Source: Nanobdellota archaeon (GTDB lineage: Archaea > Nanoarchaeota > Nanoarchaeia > Parvarchaeales > Parvarchaeaceae). Taken from it: a stretch of 64,000 bases of DNA. The translations under genes and the position numbers were made by a program. The stretch spans positions 1 to 64,000 of the forward strand of contig JAKACB010000001.1 in assembly GCA_021796445.1 (NCBI GenBank), in the 5' to 3' direction. The notes beneath the pieces were generated by a model. The model was not told the DNA's origin. It saw only the letters and a program-made list of their open reading frames with translations, and did no database searches. Positions 41,288 through 50,258 of the stretch are shown here, in pieces (the stretch's first letter is position 1; each line of letters starts with the position of its first letter).

Positions 41288-41295
41288 TTTATATA
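41288..41295 (+). promoter_or_regulatory. TATA box of the TrmB gene
   Basis: TTTATATA lies 36 bases before the ATG at 41332, leaving a short leader that contains the site AGGTGAT. This is one of few single genes here with both a near TATA box and a ribosome-binding site. Confidence 0.45.
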
Positions 41296-41331
41296 CTTGT
41301 TTATTGCTAAGTATTGTGTAGGTGATTGATT

Positions 41332-42129
41332 ATGGCATTGTCTTTTAGTGAAGATTATATAGCTAAAATAAGGAGGATGTTCGGATTGAATTTATATGAG
41401 GCAAAAGTATGGCTTGCCCTGCTTTCACAAGGAAAGTCAACCTCTGGTAAATTGAGCGAGATAGCGAACATACCAAAATCAAGGGCCTATGATATACTTG
41501 TTTCGCTGGAAAATGGCGGTTTTATAGTAAGGGATCTAAGCAAGCCGATAAGCTATAGGGCAATTCCCCCACAGGAACTGATAGAAAAGCTTGAGGAAAA
41601 AGCAAAGGAATCGCTGGATCAAAAGCTAGATAAGCTAAGCAAATTAAAAGACAGTGCAATGCTGAACGACCTTCAAAACCTTTACAATAAAGGGATAAAG
41701 TACGTAGATGAAGGGAAGGTTGCGAATTCTTATCAAGGGTTAGACAACATATATTTCAGGATAAAGAAAAGCATAGGCGCGGCCAAGGGAGAGATAGTAC
41801 TGATTACAACCGAGCAATCGTTGGAAAAGAAAATAAGCGCACTGGGGAGGGCCCTTAAAAAGGCCAAAGCAAACAACGTTACTGTTCATGTTTATGCACC
41901 TGTAAAGGATGTTAATGAAACACTGTTGAACGAGATAAAGCAGTTTGGAAAGCTCAACAAAACGGATTTAGATATAGGCAGGTTTGTTATAGTGGATGGA
42001 AATGAGATATTTATATTTACGGAAAATGAAAATGAGACTCACCCTAGCAATGAAGTAGTGCTTCACATAAAGGGTAAGTACTTGCCAGAAAAGATCAAAA
42101 AACTTGTATCCTCACACGTAGTAGACTGA
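41332..42129 (+). CDS. TrmB-family transcriptional regulator
   Basis: 265 residues from the ATG at 41332, set by AGGTGAT; a TTG at 41326 lies within that site. The winged helix at about 10-75 reads LYEAKVWLALLSQGKSTSGKLSEIANIPKSRAYDILVSLENGGFI in pattern. A coiled linker (about 85-105) and a PLD-like effector domain follow. TrmB regulators sense sugars or other metabolites and act near TATA boxes. Its ligand and target genes are unknown. Confidence 0.87.
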   Translation: MALSFSEDYIAKIRRMFGLNLYEAKVWLALLSQGKSTSGKLSEIANIPKSRAYDILVSLENGGFIVRDLSKPISYRAIPPQELIEKLEEKAKESLDQKLDKLSKLKDSAMLNDLQNLYNKGIKYVDEGKVANSYQGLDNIYFRIKKSIGAAKGEIVLITTEQSLEKKISALGRALKKAKANNVTVHVYAPVKDVNETLLNEIKQFGKLNKTDLDIGRFVIVDGNEIFIFTENENETHPSNEVVLHIKGKYLPEKIKKLVSSHVVD

Positions 42130-42190
42130 TTTTACCGGCATAGAGAAATAGTTAGCATTTAATATTAAAAATTTTTTTAGATAGTTGAAT

Positions 42191-45100
42191 ATGACTTATA
42201 TAAAGCAAGTAGAACTCGATAATTTCAAATCCTTCGCAGGGCACATCAAGTTCGATTTTGTAAATGGTTTTAACGCTATAGCTGGTGCTAATGGTTCTGG
42301 AAAAAGCAACATAATCGACGCACTCCTTTTTGTTTTTGGCGGTTCATCAAAGAAGGAGATGCGCTCTGATTTGCTTACAGATCTCATATTTAATGGAGGA
42401 AAGAGCGGAAGACAGGCCGAGCATGCAAAAGTGAATGTAATTCTTGACAATTCAAAGAAGGAGTTTCATGGAATAGAGGAAAACGAGGTATCGATTAGCA
42501 GAAAGGTCGATAAGAACGGAAAGAGCATTTACAGAATAAACGGAAAAGCCTCTACAAGAGAGGAGGTACTAAATGTTCTTGCGCTGGTAAAATTTAGGCA
42601 GGATGGGTTCAATATAATCCCGCAAGGAAGGATACTGGAGGTTGTAGGCACCTCCAATGAAGATAGGTTAAGCCTGATAAATGACATATCCGGAATAAGT
42701 GTATTTGAAGACAAAAAAAGCAAGGCAATGAACGAGATGAAGAAAGTAGAAGACAACATAGCAAAAATAGAAACGGTATTAAATGAAAAACAGAAGTTGA
42801 TGGCGCAACTTGAAAAAGAAAAGACAAGGGCAGTTGAATTTCAGGAGCTTAAAGGAAGATACGCTTCCCTTCTTTCAAAGCAATCCACGATTAAAAGAGA
42901 TGCTGCCGATTCTGAATTACAGGCAATACTCGAAAAACTTAAGGAAGCAGAGAAGGGAAATGAGGAACTTTCGGCCGAGATATCAAAATTGAATGAAAAA
43001 GTAAAAAAGATAAATGAGGAAGTCGAGAGCATAAACACAAAGGCAGAAGCAGAAGGAGAAAAGGAGATACTAGAAGCAGAAAACAAAGCTAAGGAATTTG
43101 ATTCAGAGCTTGCAAGACTGAATGCCGTGCTTAAAAACGACAACGAACAGCTTAATAATATCATTTTGTCAATAGAAGAGCTTTCAAAGTCACAGGAAGA
43201 GCTGAAAAAGCAGATAAAAGAGGAAGAGGAAGAAAAGAAGAAACTTGAGGAAAAGATCGCTGCTTTGAATTCTAGAAAGCTTTCCTTGGTAGAAAGTGAA
43301 TCCAAGACGCAGAATTACCTTAAAACAAAGGAATCGCTTGAAAAAAGGATATATGATATAGACAAAAAGATATATGAGCTGAAGATTGCTTTGGCAAACT
43401 ACCCAAAAATTGCAGAGCTTCAAGAGGAGCTAACTAACCTAGAATCCAGCAGAAATGACCTTGAAAAAACAATAAAAGGGATGACCTTGTCTTTTTCTTC
43501 ATTAAAACCGGAAATTGACAAGTTGAAGGTCCAGGCCAAAAGGGAAGCCGATTCAATATATCTGTTGAGAGAGAACCTGCTTAATCAAAGGAATTCTTTA
43601 TCCTCCCAGAACAGGGCAGTGGAGGTGGTCAGCAGGCTCAAAAAGGATATAAACGGGATATACGGTTTAGTATCTGAGCTTTTTTCGCTGAAAAAAGAGG
43701 AATACTCTACCCCGGTTTTAAGATCAATAGGGAGAAGAGGGGATTTCATAATTGTTGAAAACGAGGAAACTGCAAGGCAGTGCATAGAGAAGCTTAAAAA
43801 TGAAAAGCTTGGCTTCTATACCTTTATACCTTTAACAACTGTTAAAGGCGGCTATAGCTTTGAAAAGTTGAATGATCAGCGGATAATAGACTACATAATA
43901 AACCTTGTGAATTTCGCTGAAAATCTTTCACCGGCAATGAAATTTGTTTTTGGTGATACGGTTTTAGTAAAAGATTTTGATTCTGCCAAGGAGCTTATGC
44001 ACCAGTACAGGATGGTTTTACAAGATGGCACTGTGTTTGAAAAAACTGGGACGGTTTCAGGAGGGCATTTTGACATGCCAAACATACTTAATGTTAATAA
44101 AAAGATTGCCGAAATAAACGCAGAGATAAGCGAGCATTCGAAACTTAAGGAGAAGTATGACGAGGAAGTGATAGAAAAAGAATCCACCTTGAATTCGATC
44201 ATGACTGAGATAAAAGTAAGGCAGAAAACTTTAGATGAGACAAAAGGTAAAATAGCAAAGATTATTCAGGAAAAATCAAAGTTTACCGGCACTGAATCGG
44301 AGATATCTGAAAGCATACAGTCACTTGAGAATGAGAATTTGAATTTGAAATCAAAGCTAGAGGAATTGGATAAGAACAAACCAGATATAGTAGACCATAG
44401 GAAGGAGATAGAGGCCATTGAAAGGGAAGTTAATGATCTACAGGTAAAAGTGGCGACTTCTGGAAACAAGCTTTCGGCTGTTCTAATGTCTGAGATAACC
44501 AATCTAGAAAGAAGGTTTTCTCAGCTTAACAAGGAAAGAGAAAGATTTGAAAAGGAAATAGAAGACGTTGAAAATGCAATAAAGGATACTCAGGAGAATT
44601 ACGACAAAGCCAGAAAAGAGCTTTCAAACAAGTCGAATAACCTAAGCATGCTTAGGAAAAGAAGAAGTGAGCTTTTGAATGAGCTTAATAGCATGCAGAA
44701 GCAAAGGGAAGCGATATATAGCAGTTCTCAGAAAGTCGCAGAGGAAATAAACGCTTTGAAGGTTAAGGAAGCAGGATCTAGGGTAAAATTTGAAACAGCA
44801 GAAGAAGAATACAAAAAATACAAGATAGAAGGTGTGAAGATAGAGGAAGGAGAAACGCTTGAGAAGATAAACAAGGAAATTAATTCCCTTAATTCAAAGA
44901 TAAATTCCTTCGGCCCGATAAATGAACTTGCACTTAAGACTTTCATGGAGACCCAGCAGCAGTACGAGGAATTCAACGTTAAACTTGAGAAATTGAACGA
45001 TGAGAGAAACAGGATATTATCTGTAATCTCAGAAATAGAACAAAAGAAACTTGAGTCTTTCATGAAGACTTTATCAGACATAAATTCGATTTTTACGAAG

Positions 45101-45514
45101 GTTTTCAACTCAATAACAAAAGGAAAGGCAGAGTTTGTGCCAGAAGATCCAAACAACGTGTTTTCATCAGGGCTGGATATATCCGTAGAGCTTCCCAACA
45201 AAAGAGTCAGGAACATAAGGGGGTTGAGCGGCGGAGAGCTTTCTGTTCTTGCGATTTCATTAATAATGGCGCTGTCAAAATACACCGATGCGGTTTTCTA
45301 TGTTTTAGATGAAGTTGATGCGGCTTTGGATGCAATAAATGCAGGTAATTTCTCGGCCTTGGTTAAAGCTTACTCAGCATCTTCTCAGTTTATAATAATA
45401 TCACACAATGAAACTACGCTTATAAACGCAGATGTAATCTATGGCGTTACCATGAATGATGAAGGCATAAGCAGGGTTGTTAGCGTTAAGATGCCCGAAC
45501 AGAAAGCTCAATGA
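42191..45514 (+). CDS. smc: SMC chromosome condensation ATPase
   Basis: 1107 residues from the ATG at 42191. Walker A GANGSGKSN is at about 33-41. Two long coiled-coil arms (about 170-480 and 640-930) surround a hinge (about 490-620). The C-terminal head has LSGGE near 1015 and VLDEVDAALD near 1038. It organises and segregates DNA with ScpA and ScpB, encoded 1.9-3.1 kb upstream. Length is slightly below the usual 1150-1200. Its end overlaps the ksgA end by 7 bases (convergent). Confidence 0.95.
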   Translation: MTYIKQVELDNFKSFAGHIKFDFVNGFNAIAGANGSGKSNIIDALLFVFGGSSKKEMRSDLLTDLIFNGGKSGRQAEHAKVNVILDNSKKEFHGIEENEVSISRKVDKNGKSIYRINGKASTREEVLNVLALVKFRQDGFNIIPQGRILEVVGTSNEDRLSLINDISGISVFEDKKSKAMNEMKKVEDNIAKIETVLNEKQKLMAQLEKEKTRAVEFQELKGRYASLLSKQSTIKRDAADSELQAILEKLKEAEKGNEELSAEISKLNEKVKKINEEVESINTKAEAEGEKEILEAENKAKEFDSELARLNAVLKNDNEQLNNIILSIEELSKSQEELKKQIKEEEEEKKKLEEKIAALNSRKLSLVESESKTQNYLKTKESLEKRIYDIDKKIYELKIALANYPKIAELQEELTNLESSRNDLEKTIKGMTLSFSSLKPEIDKLKVQAKREADSIYLLRENLLNQRNSLSSQNRAVEVVSRLKKDINGIYGLVSELFSLKKEEYSTPVLRSIGRRGDFIIVENEETARQCIEKLKNEKLGFYTFIPLTTVKGGYSFEKLNDQRIIDYIINLVNFAENLSPAMKFVFGDTVLVKDFDSAKELMHQYRMVLQDGTVFEKTGTVSGGHFDMPNILNVNKKIAEINAEISEHSKLKEKYDEEVIEKESTLNSIMTEIKVRQKTLDETKGKIAKIIQEKSKFTGTESEISESIQSLENENLNLKSKLEELDKNKPDIVDHRKEIEAIEREVNDLQVKVATSGNKLSAVLMSEITNLERRFSQLNKERERFEKEIEDVENAIKDTQENYDKARKELSNKSNNLSMLRKRRSELLNELNSMQKQREAIYSSSQKVAEEINALKVKEAGSRVKFETAEEEYKKYKIEGVKIEEGETLEKINKEINSLNSKINSFGPINELALKTFMETQQQYEEFNVKLEKLNDERNRILSVISEIEQKKLESFMKTLSDINSIFTKVFNSITKGKAEFVPEDPNNVFSSGLDISVELPNKRVRNIRGLSGGELSVLAISLIMALSKYTDAVFYVLDEVDAALDAINAGNFSALVKAYSASSQFIIISHNETTLINADVIYGVTMNDEGISRVVSVKMPEQKAQ

Positions 45515-46299
45515 TCAATATATTTTATTACTTCATTTATTTCATTTAAAGTCAATTCCTTTACCTGTTTGTTCCCCAGCGATTTAATTTTATCGGGCAG
45601 TTCTTGAAATGCCTGCTTGCTTTCTCTTTTTGTTTTGTAATCAAGTGCGATCCTACCGGCCACAAAGGCGTTTTTCAGCAGCATCTCTTTTCTTCTAAAT
45701 ATCTCCTGCAATATATCATTTTGTTTTTTTGTGATTTTTACCATTCTGCTTGTGATTCTTGGAACTGGATAAAATGCTTCCTTCTTCACTTCCTTTATTT
45801 CTGCAAATTCAAAAAATATGTTTTGGGTAGCGGAGAATTTGGTGATGTTTTCTTTTGACAGAAGCTGTTTTGCTAAGCTGTTAGGTAGTATCATTACGCC
45901 AAATTCAAAATCATAGAATGAAAGCTTGTCAATTATCCTGTCAGAAATGTTATACGGGGGGTTTGATATTATCTTGTTGAATTTAGGGTATATTATCTCT
46001 AGGGCATCCGCATTTATTATCTGTACATTCGGGTCTATTTCATATTTGTCAATCAAGTAAGAGTAGCATTTTATCTCTTTTTCTATTGCTATCACTTTGC
46101 ATTTTTTACTTGCCAGTGTTTCTATGCTTCCAAATCCTGCGCCTATATCCAAAACCACATCGGAAGGCTTTAATTCTGCTTGTTCTATCTCTTCCTTTAG
46201 TACTTCTTCATCTATCAAAAAATTCTGCCCGTTTTCATTGCTGCTTTTTATTTTATAGTCGTCAGCGAGCTTAATTATTGTATCAGTCAATTGGCTCAT
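45508..46299 (-). CDS. rsmA: 16S rRNA dimethyladenosine transferase (KsgA/Dim1)
   Basis: 263 residues. GQNFL at 24-28, SAM motif DIGAGFGSIE at 51-60, NADAL near 96-100, and catalytic NPPY at 113-116 are all present. The C-terminal helical domain is of normal size. It dimethylates two adjacent adenines near the 3' end of 16S rRNA during 30S maturation. It follows the zinc-ribbon gene after one base, so the two share a transcript. Confidence 0.93.
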   Translation of the reverse strand: MSQLTDTIIKLADDYKIKSSNENGQNFLIDEEVLKEEIEQAELKPSDVVLDIGAGFGSIETLASKKCKVIAIEKEIKCYSYLIDKYEIDPNVQIINADALEIIYPKFNKIISNPPYNISDRIIDKLSFYDFEFGVMILPNSLAKQLLSKENITKFSATQNIFFEFAEIKEVKKEAFYPVPRITSRMVKITKKQNDILQEIFRRKEMLLKNAFVAGRIALDYKTKRESKQAFQELPDKIKSLGNKQVKELTLNEINEVIKYIDH

Positions 46300-46300
46300 A

Positions 46301-46579
46301 TTATTTTGAGCGTGTGCGTGGCGGCTTTAACCTTTCTACTGAGTAAACCTGTCCGCATTCGCTGCATTTAAAAACATATTTTTCTTTTGCCTTTCCGGCT
46401 TCCTTTACTTTTTCGATTTTCAATTCTGATTCAAAGTCATTTTCTTTTCCGCATTTGGGGCATTTGAATACAAAATGAAAATTATTTTCACCAATCTCTC
46501 TGTATATCATAATTTTTTCAGTTTTTCCTTCAAAGTTTATGAAGGATTTTTTTATGAAATTGATTTTATTTATGTCCAT
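46301..46579 (-). CDS. Small zinc-ribbon protein, 92 aa
   Basis: Not assigned to a named family. Two CxxCG knuckles (CPKCGKEN near 40 and CSECGQVY near 73) form one probable zinc ribbon. The N-terminus is beta-rich and the end basic (PPRTRSK). Co-transcription with ksgA suggests an RNA or ribosome-related role, which is an inference from position. Confidence 0.65.
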   Translation of the reverse strand: MDINKINFIKKSFINFEGKTEKIMIYREIGENNFHFVFKCPKCGKENDFESELKIEKVKEAGKAKEKYVFKCSECGQVYSVERLKPPRTRSK

Positions 46580-46613
46580 AAGAGAAAAAGTTTTTGCTGT
46601 TTTATATATGTTT

Positions 46614-47267
46614 TTATTCCACCTTTATGCGGTTTAATTCACCACTTTCCTTTATCCATATCGCCCAGCAAAGCTCTATCTGACTGATATTAAGAATTTT
46701 GCTTATTCTATTCCCTTCTAATATGCATTCATAGGGTGTTTTAACTTCTTTAAAATTCTTGCTTATCCACTTCATTATTATCTTATCAGGCATTATTGTG
46801 TCTACTCCGCTTTGTATTCTTAGATACTGAAAAGTGCTTATTCCCACACCATTTATCCTTCCCACTTCATCATTTTTAAATTTAAAAGGATCGGCATTTT
46901 CTGCCCAGTCTTTAAGTGTTTTAATCTCATCTCCGCTGATATTCCTTTCCGCTATAAACCCGCAGATTTCCTTCATTGCTTTCCATACTCTTTCGTTTTT
47001 GAACATAGAAAGCAGTTCCTTTTCGCTTATCTTTTTAAAATCGTCGCATTTTGATACTACCCCCGAATCTACATATTTTTCACGAAAATAATTGACTTTT
47101 GGCACAACCACTGTAAAATAATTCAGACCTGTGCTATCAAGGCATGCATCAAGGATTATAAGTACAGCTTTTCCTCCCCACCTTCTGCCGGTTCTGCACA
47201 GTTTGGCGAATCCTTCCGCTTCCTTAATTATTTCACTTCCGAAAAGCTTTAATGCATTATTTTTCAT
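46614..47267 (-). CDS. HhH-GPD-like (DNA glycosylase-superfamily) protein
   Basis: 217 residues. A helix-hairpin-helix-like line, GRINGVGISTFQYLRIQSGVDTIMPDKIIMKWI in pattern near 140-170, resembles the endonuclease III superfamily, where GVDT-PD-HV follows the hairpin. The rest is helical. I see no iron-sulfur Cys cluster, and the Asp in MPDKI would be the catalytic candidate. It may act in base-excision repair or be a diverged relative. It stands alone. Confidence 0.5.
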   Translation of the reverse strand: MKNNALKLFGSEIIKEAEGFAKLCRTGRRWGGKAVLIILDACLDSTGLNYFTVVVPKVNYFREKYVDSGVVSKCDDFKKISEKELLSMFKNERVWKAMKEICGFIAERNISGDEIKTLKDWAENADPFKFKNDEVGRINGVGISTFQYLRIQSGVDTIMPDKIIMKWISKNFKEVKTPYECILEGNRISKILNISQIELCWAIWIKESGELNRIKVE

Positions 47268-47323
47268 TATTAAAGAATAAAAAGCCGTTACCCTTATTAT
47301 ATTTTGTTTTTATTGAAGGTAAA

Positions 47324-47335
47324 AATATATATAAA
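47324..47335 (+). promoter_or_regulatory. TATA box of the ribosomal-protein cluster
   Basis: AATATATATAAA lies 36 bases before the uL2 ATG at 47372, giving a leader of roughly 10-20 bases. It is the only promoter I see for the five ribosomal genes. Confidence 0.5.
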
Positions 47336-47371
47336 GGTAAAAAACATAAGTAGAGTATAATTTCGAGAATT

Positions 47372-48073
47372 ATGAAAGTACCAAGGTCAAGAAGAAGGGG
47401 AAAGAGTAGGGTTTTTAGAGTCAACGATTTCAAGGCAATCGGGAAAGTAAAGCTTCCGAATTCATTCGAGCCAATGAACGCAAGAATAACGAAGCTTATT
47501 CATGATCCGTACAGAACTGCGCCATTGATGGAGATAAAATTCGAAAATGGTTCAAAGTCATTTTTACCCGCGTTTGTTGGTGCATATGAAGGTCTTATAA
47601 TACAATACATGAAAACAGACAGCATAAAGGAAGGCTCGGTTTTAAGGCTTGGCGACATTCCGACCGGAACAAATGTTTACAATGTTGAACTAAAAGCAGG
47701 AGATGGCGGAAAACTTATAAGGGCTGGCGGAAACAGCGCAAGGATAATGGAGAATACTGGAGAGGAAGTTGCTATTTCACTCTCAAGCGGAAAGATTCTT
47801 AGATTGAAACAAGACTGCAGGGCAATTATCGGTAAAATAGCCAATGCAGGAAGAAAAGAAAAACCATTTTACAAGGCAGGAAATAAGTATCATCTTATAA
47901 AAGCCAGAAGCAGATACTGGCCTATGAACGCTGCCGTTGCAATGAATGCTTACGAACACAAATTCGGAGGAAAGAGAAGAAGCACACAGCACAAGTCTAA
48001 GAGCTCTGCTAGAAATTCTCCTCCTGGAGCAAAGGTGGGGGCAATAGCCCCTAAGAGGACAGGTGTTAGGTAA
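47372..48073 (+). CDS. rpl2: Large-subunit ribosomal protein uL2
   Basis: 233 residues, normal for archaea. The RNA-binding core contains [30 protein letters not shown], and [22 protein letters not shown]. Near the end, archaeal uL2 normally reads DHPFGGG. Here it is EHKFGGK, so the first His (the E. coli His229 position) is kept but neighbours differ. [18 protein letters not shown] closes the protein. It sits at the peptidyl-transferase base. It starts an S10-operon fragment; uL3, uL4 and uL23 are not upstream. Confidence 0.95.
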   Translation: MKVPRSRRRGKSRVFRVNDFKAIGKVKLPNSFEPMNARITKLIHDPYRTAPLMEIKFENGSKSFLPAFVGAYEGLIIQYMKTDSIKEGSVLRLGDIPTGTNVYNVELKAGDGGKLIRAGGNSARIMENTGEEVAISLSSGKILRLKQDCRAIIGKIANAGRKEKPFYKAGNKYHLIKARSRYWPMNAAVAMNAYEHKFGGKRRSTQHKSKSSARNSPPGAKVGAIAPKRTGVR

Positions 48074-48459
48074 TGGAAGAGTACAAATTCAGAGGAAAGA
48101 GCATAGACGAGCTAAAAAAGATGCCGAATGAGGAACTAGTAAAGATAGCCAATGCTGATTTTAGGAGGGCCATGAAAAGAGGGTTTTCTCCTGAAGAAAA
48201 GGCGTTTCTAGAAAACATGAAGAAAAAAGCAGCAAAGTCAAAAACCATTAAAACGCACATGAGAGAGATGTTTATACTTCCAGATTTCGTTGGTCTTACA
48301 ATACATGTACACAACGGCAAGGAGTTTGTGCCTATAGAGATAAAACCTTCAATGGTTTTTCATCGTCTGGGAGAGTTTGCACTTACAACGAAACAGGTTA
48401 AGCATGGTTCACCAGGTATGAAAGCTACGCGTTCAAGCGGGTTTGTTCCTATTAAGTAA
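48073..48459 (+). CDS. rps19: Small-subunit ribosomal protein uS19
   Basis: 128 residues. [47 protein letters not shown] in pattern is the conserved uS19 body. The ending [17 protein letters not shown] is family-typical. It sits in the 30S head next to uS13. It overlaps uL2 by one base. Confidence 0.94.
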   Translation: MEEYKFRGKSIDELKKMPNEELVKIANADFRRAMKRGFSPEEKAFLENMKKKAAKSKTIKTHMREMFILPDFVGLTIHVHNGKEFVPIEIKPSMVFHRLGEFALTTKQVKHGSPGMKATRSSGFVPIK

Positions 48460-48461
48460 AT

Positions 48462-49046
48462 ATGGTAACTAAAGTACAGGTAAAAAGAGAGGGGATGCCG
48501 ATATCCTTAAAGCACACGCATGAGATAATGGAAGCAGTTAAGGGAAAACAGATTTCAAAGGCAAATGCCTTACTTAAAAAAGTACTGGCAAAGCAGGCAT
48601 ACATACCTTTCAGAAAATATCCAAGCAAAGGCCACAAGCATGGCGTACCGGCAGGTTATCCGCAAAAAGCGACCAAGCAGGTAGTTTCAATGCTTGAAGA
48701 GTTGAAGGCAAATGCAAAGAACATGGGGTTCGACGAGTCAAAGATAGTGATAAGCAGTTACTCTCTTGGTAGAGGGGGTTATCCTAGATTTTCGAGTGGA
48801 ACAGTTTACAGGCACGGGAAACGTACAAATTTAACGATTTATTCTTTAGTTGATCAGGAAAGGAAGATGCCTGAAAAGAAGCAGGCTAATGCAGAAAATA
48901 CAGTTGAAAGTCCTGCCGCTAAAGAACCTGTAAAAGAAGAGTCAAAAGAAGAAAGCCAGAAGCCTAATGAAGAAAAAAAGGAGAAACCGGCCGAGCAGGA
49001 AAGTAATAAAAGCACGGAAAGCAATGACTTAAAGGCGGAGCAATGA
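48462..49046 (+). CDS. rpl22: Large-subunit ribosomal protein uL22
   Basis: 194 residues. The core (about 1-140) includes SLKHTHEIMEAVKGKQISKA and GRGGYPRFSSGTVYRHGKRTNL, lining the exit tunnel. The last 55 residues are a low-complexity Glu/Lys/Ser tail (EEKKEKPAEQESNKSTES and similar), unusual for uL22 and probably disordered. It lies 2 bases after uS19 and is followed by uS3. Confidence 0.9.
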   Translation: MVTKVQVKREGMPISLKHTHEIMEAVKGKQISKANALLKKVLAKQAYIPFRKYPSKGHKHGVPAGYPQKATKQVVSMLEELKANAKNMGFDESKIVISSYSLGRGGYPRFSSGTVYRHGKRTNLTIYSLVDQERKMPEKKQANAENTVESPAAKEPVKEESKEESQKPNEEKKEKPAEQESNKSTESNDLKAEQ

Positions 49047-49047
49047 C

Positions 49048-49719
49048 ATGTTACCCAAAAAAATAATCGCAAACAAAGTGAATGATGAGACAGCAAGGGA
49101 ATATCTATTCAAGAAATTCAATAGATTTGGAATAAGTGATATAAGGATAGAGAAAACTCCTTTGGGTATGAAAATAGTGATAAAAACACCCAAGCCAGGA
49201 GCAATAATAACCCGGGCAAATCAAATACTAAGGGAAAGTTCAAAGGAACTTGGAGAATATTTCAACCAGGAATCCCCGAGAATAGAAGTTGAAGGCTCAC
49301 AGAATCCTAATTTAGATCCTGCCATAGTGGCAGACTCAATAGCCTTTAAGATAGCTAAGTACGGGCCCATGAAATATAAGGTAGTTGCTCATAAGGCAAT
49401 GGACAGCATAATGGCCGCAGGGGCAAAAGGGGTAGAAATAGAGATAGGTGGAGTCATAAAGGAGAGAGCTGCACATTTTAAATTCAGGCCGACTGGTAGT
49501 GTAATGCCAAAGACTGGGCAGGTGGAGTTTTTCGGCGTAAGAAGTGCAAAAAAACAGCTAGTGCTTAAAAGAGGATCAATAGGCATAAAGGTGACTATAG
49601 TTGTGCCGACTGAAAACATTGGAGGAGTGAAAATAAATGATGGAAGAGAATCTGAAGGACTTGGAAATGGAACTTCTGAAAATGAACATAAAGAAGACGC
49701 AGGGGCTCCAGCCAGCTGA
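49048..49719 (+). CDS. rps3: Small-subunit ribosomal protein uS3
   Basis: 223 residues. The KH domain (about 18-95) holds GMKIVIKTPKPGAIITRA. The C-terminal domain has KGVEIEIGGVIKERAAHFKFRPTG. It guards the mRNA entry site in the 30S. The acidic, Gly-rich C-terminal tail overlaps the uL29 gene by 83 bases, an unusually long overlap for this operon pair. Confidence 0.93.
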   Translation: MLPKKIIANKVNDETAREYLFKKFNRFGISDIRIEKTPLGMKIVIKTPKPGAIITRANQILRESSKELGEYFNQESPRIEVEGSQNPNLDPAIVADSIAFKIAKYGPMKYKVVAHKAMDSIMAAGAKGVEIEIGGVIKERAAHFKFRPTGSVMPKTGQVEFFGVRSAKKQLVLKRGSIGIKVTIVVPTENIGGVKINDGRESEGLGNGTSENEHKEDAGAPAS

Positions 49720-49810
49720 TGCTGGTAAGTACAGACATTTGAAGAAGAAAGTCGCTCAGCTGAAGAACGAGCTTAGGAAGAAAGAGCTAAGTTTGTCTTC
49801 TAAGAAGTAA
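49637..49810 (+). CDS. rpl29: Large-subunit ribosomal protein uL29
   Basis: 57 residues, found in another frame inside the end of uS3. It starts MMEENLKDLEMELLKMNIK (an ATG at 49637, or 49640), continues QGLQPADAGKYRHLKKKV, and ends in a Lys/Glu helix. This matches the two-helix uL29 pattern, where ELLKL-x-Q is followed by a second helix starting I/K-x-R/H-I/L-R/K. GGAGG at 49621-49625 precedes the start. Position after uS3 is the standard archaeal order. Confidence 0.85.
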   Translation: MMEENLKDLEMELLKMNIKKTQGLQPADAGKYRHLKKKVAQLKNELRKKELSLSSKK

Positions 49811-49818
49811 AATCTAAT

Positions 49819-50202
49819 ATGGATAGCTCAAAGATAATAGATAGAATTGAGTTTTGGAGATCTATCCGGCTATTGATTGTTTTTGGCTTTGTAATAGTTC
49901 TTGTGTTTATTGGGACATACTATTCGGGTCACTTAAATTCAGTGAATATGCCATTTTATTATCCGCAATTTTATTTTTATAACATGATTTGGGGCTTTAT
50001 TGGCTTCGTAATTTTTGTACTACTTATTTTTTGGCTTTTTTCTAGGTCTTGGAGGTACAGCTATAGCAACATCCCCTCTAACAAAAATAGCTATCACGAT
50101 TACAGAGCAGTTAGGTACTTGCAGAGGAGATACGCGAGAGGAGAAATAACAAAAAAGGAATACGACCAAATTATAAGAGACCTAAATAGAGATAAAAAAT
50201 GA
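49819..50202 (+). CDS. Two-span membrane protein with SHOCT-like tail
   Basis: 127 residues. Two hydrophobic helices lie at about 15-35 and 50-75. The C-terminal YLQRRYARGEITKKEYDQIIRDL is the short SHOCT-type motif found in many small membrane proteins. The start is 8 bases after uL29, so it could be read from the ribosomal transcript, though this is not usual. Function unknown. Confidence 0.7.
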   Translation: MDSSKIIDRIEFWRSIRLLIVFGFVIVLVFIGTYYSGHLNSVNMPFYYPQFYFYNMIWGFIGFVIFVLLIFWLFSRSWRYSYSNIPSNKNSYHDYRAVRYLQRRYARGEITKKEYDQIIRDLNRDKK

Positions 50203-50258
50203 ACCATTCTTTTGGTTAAAATTGGATATATAGCAAGATAAATTTTTTAATTCGTTGT

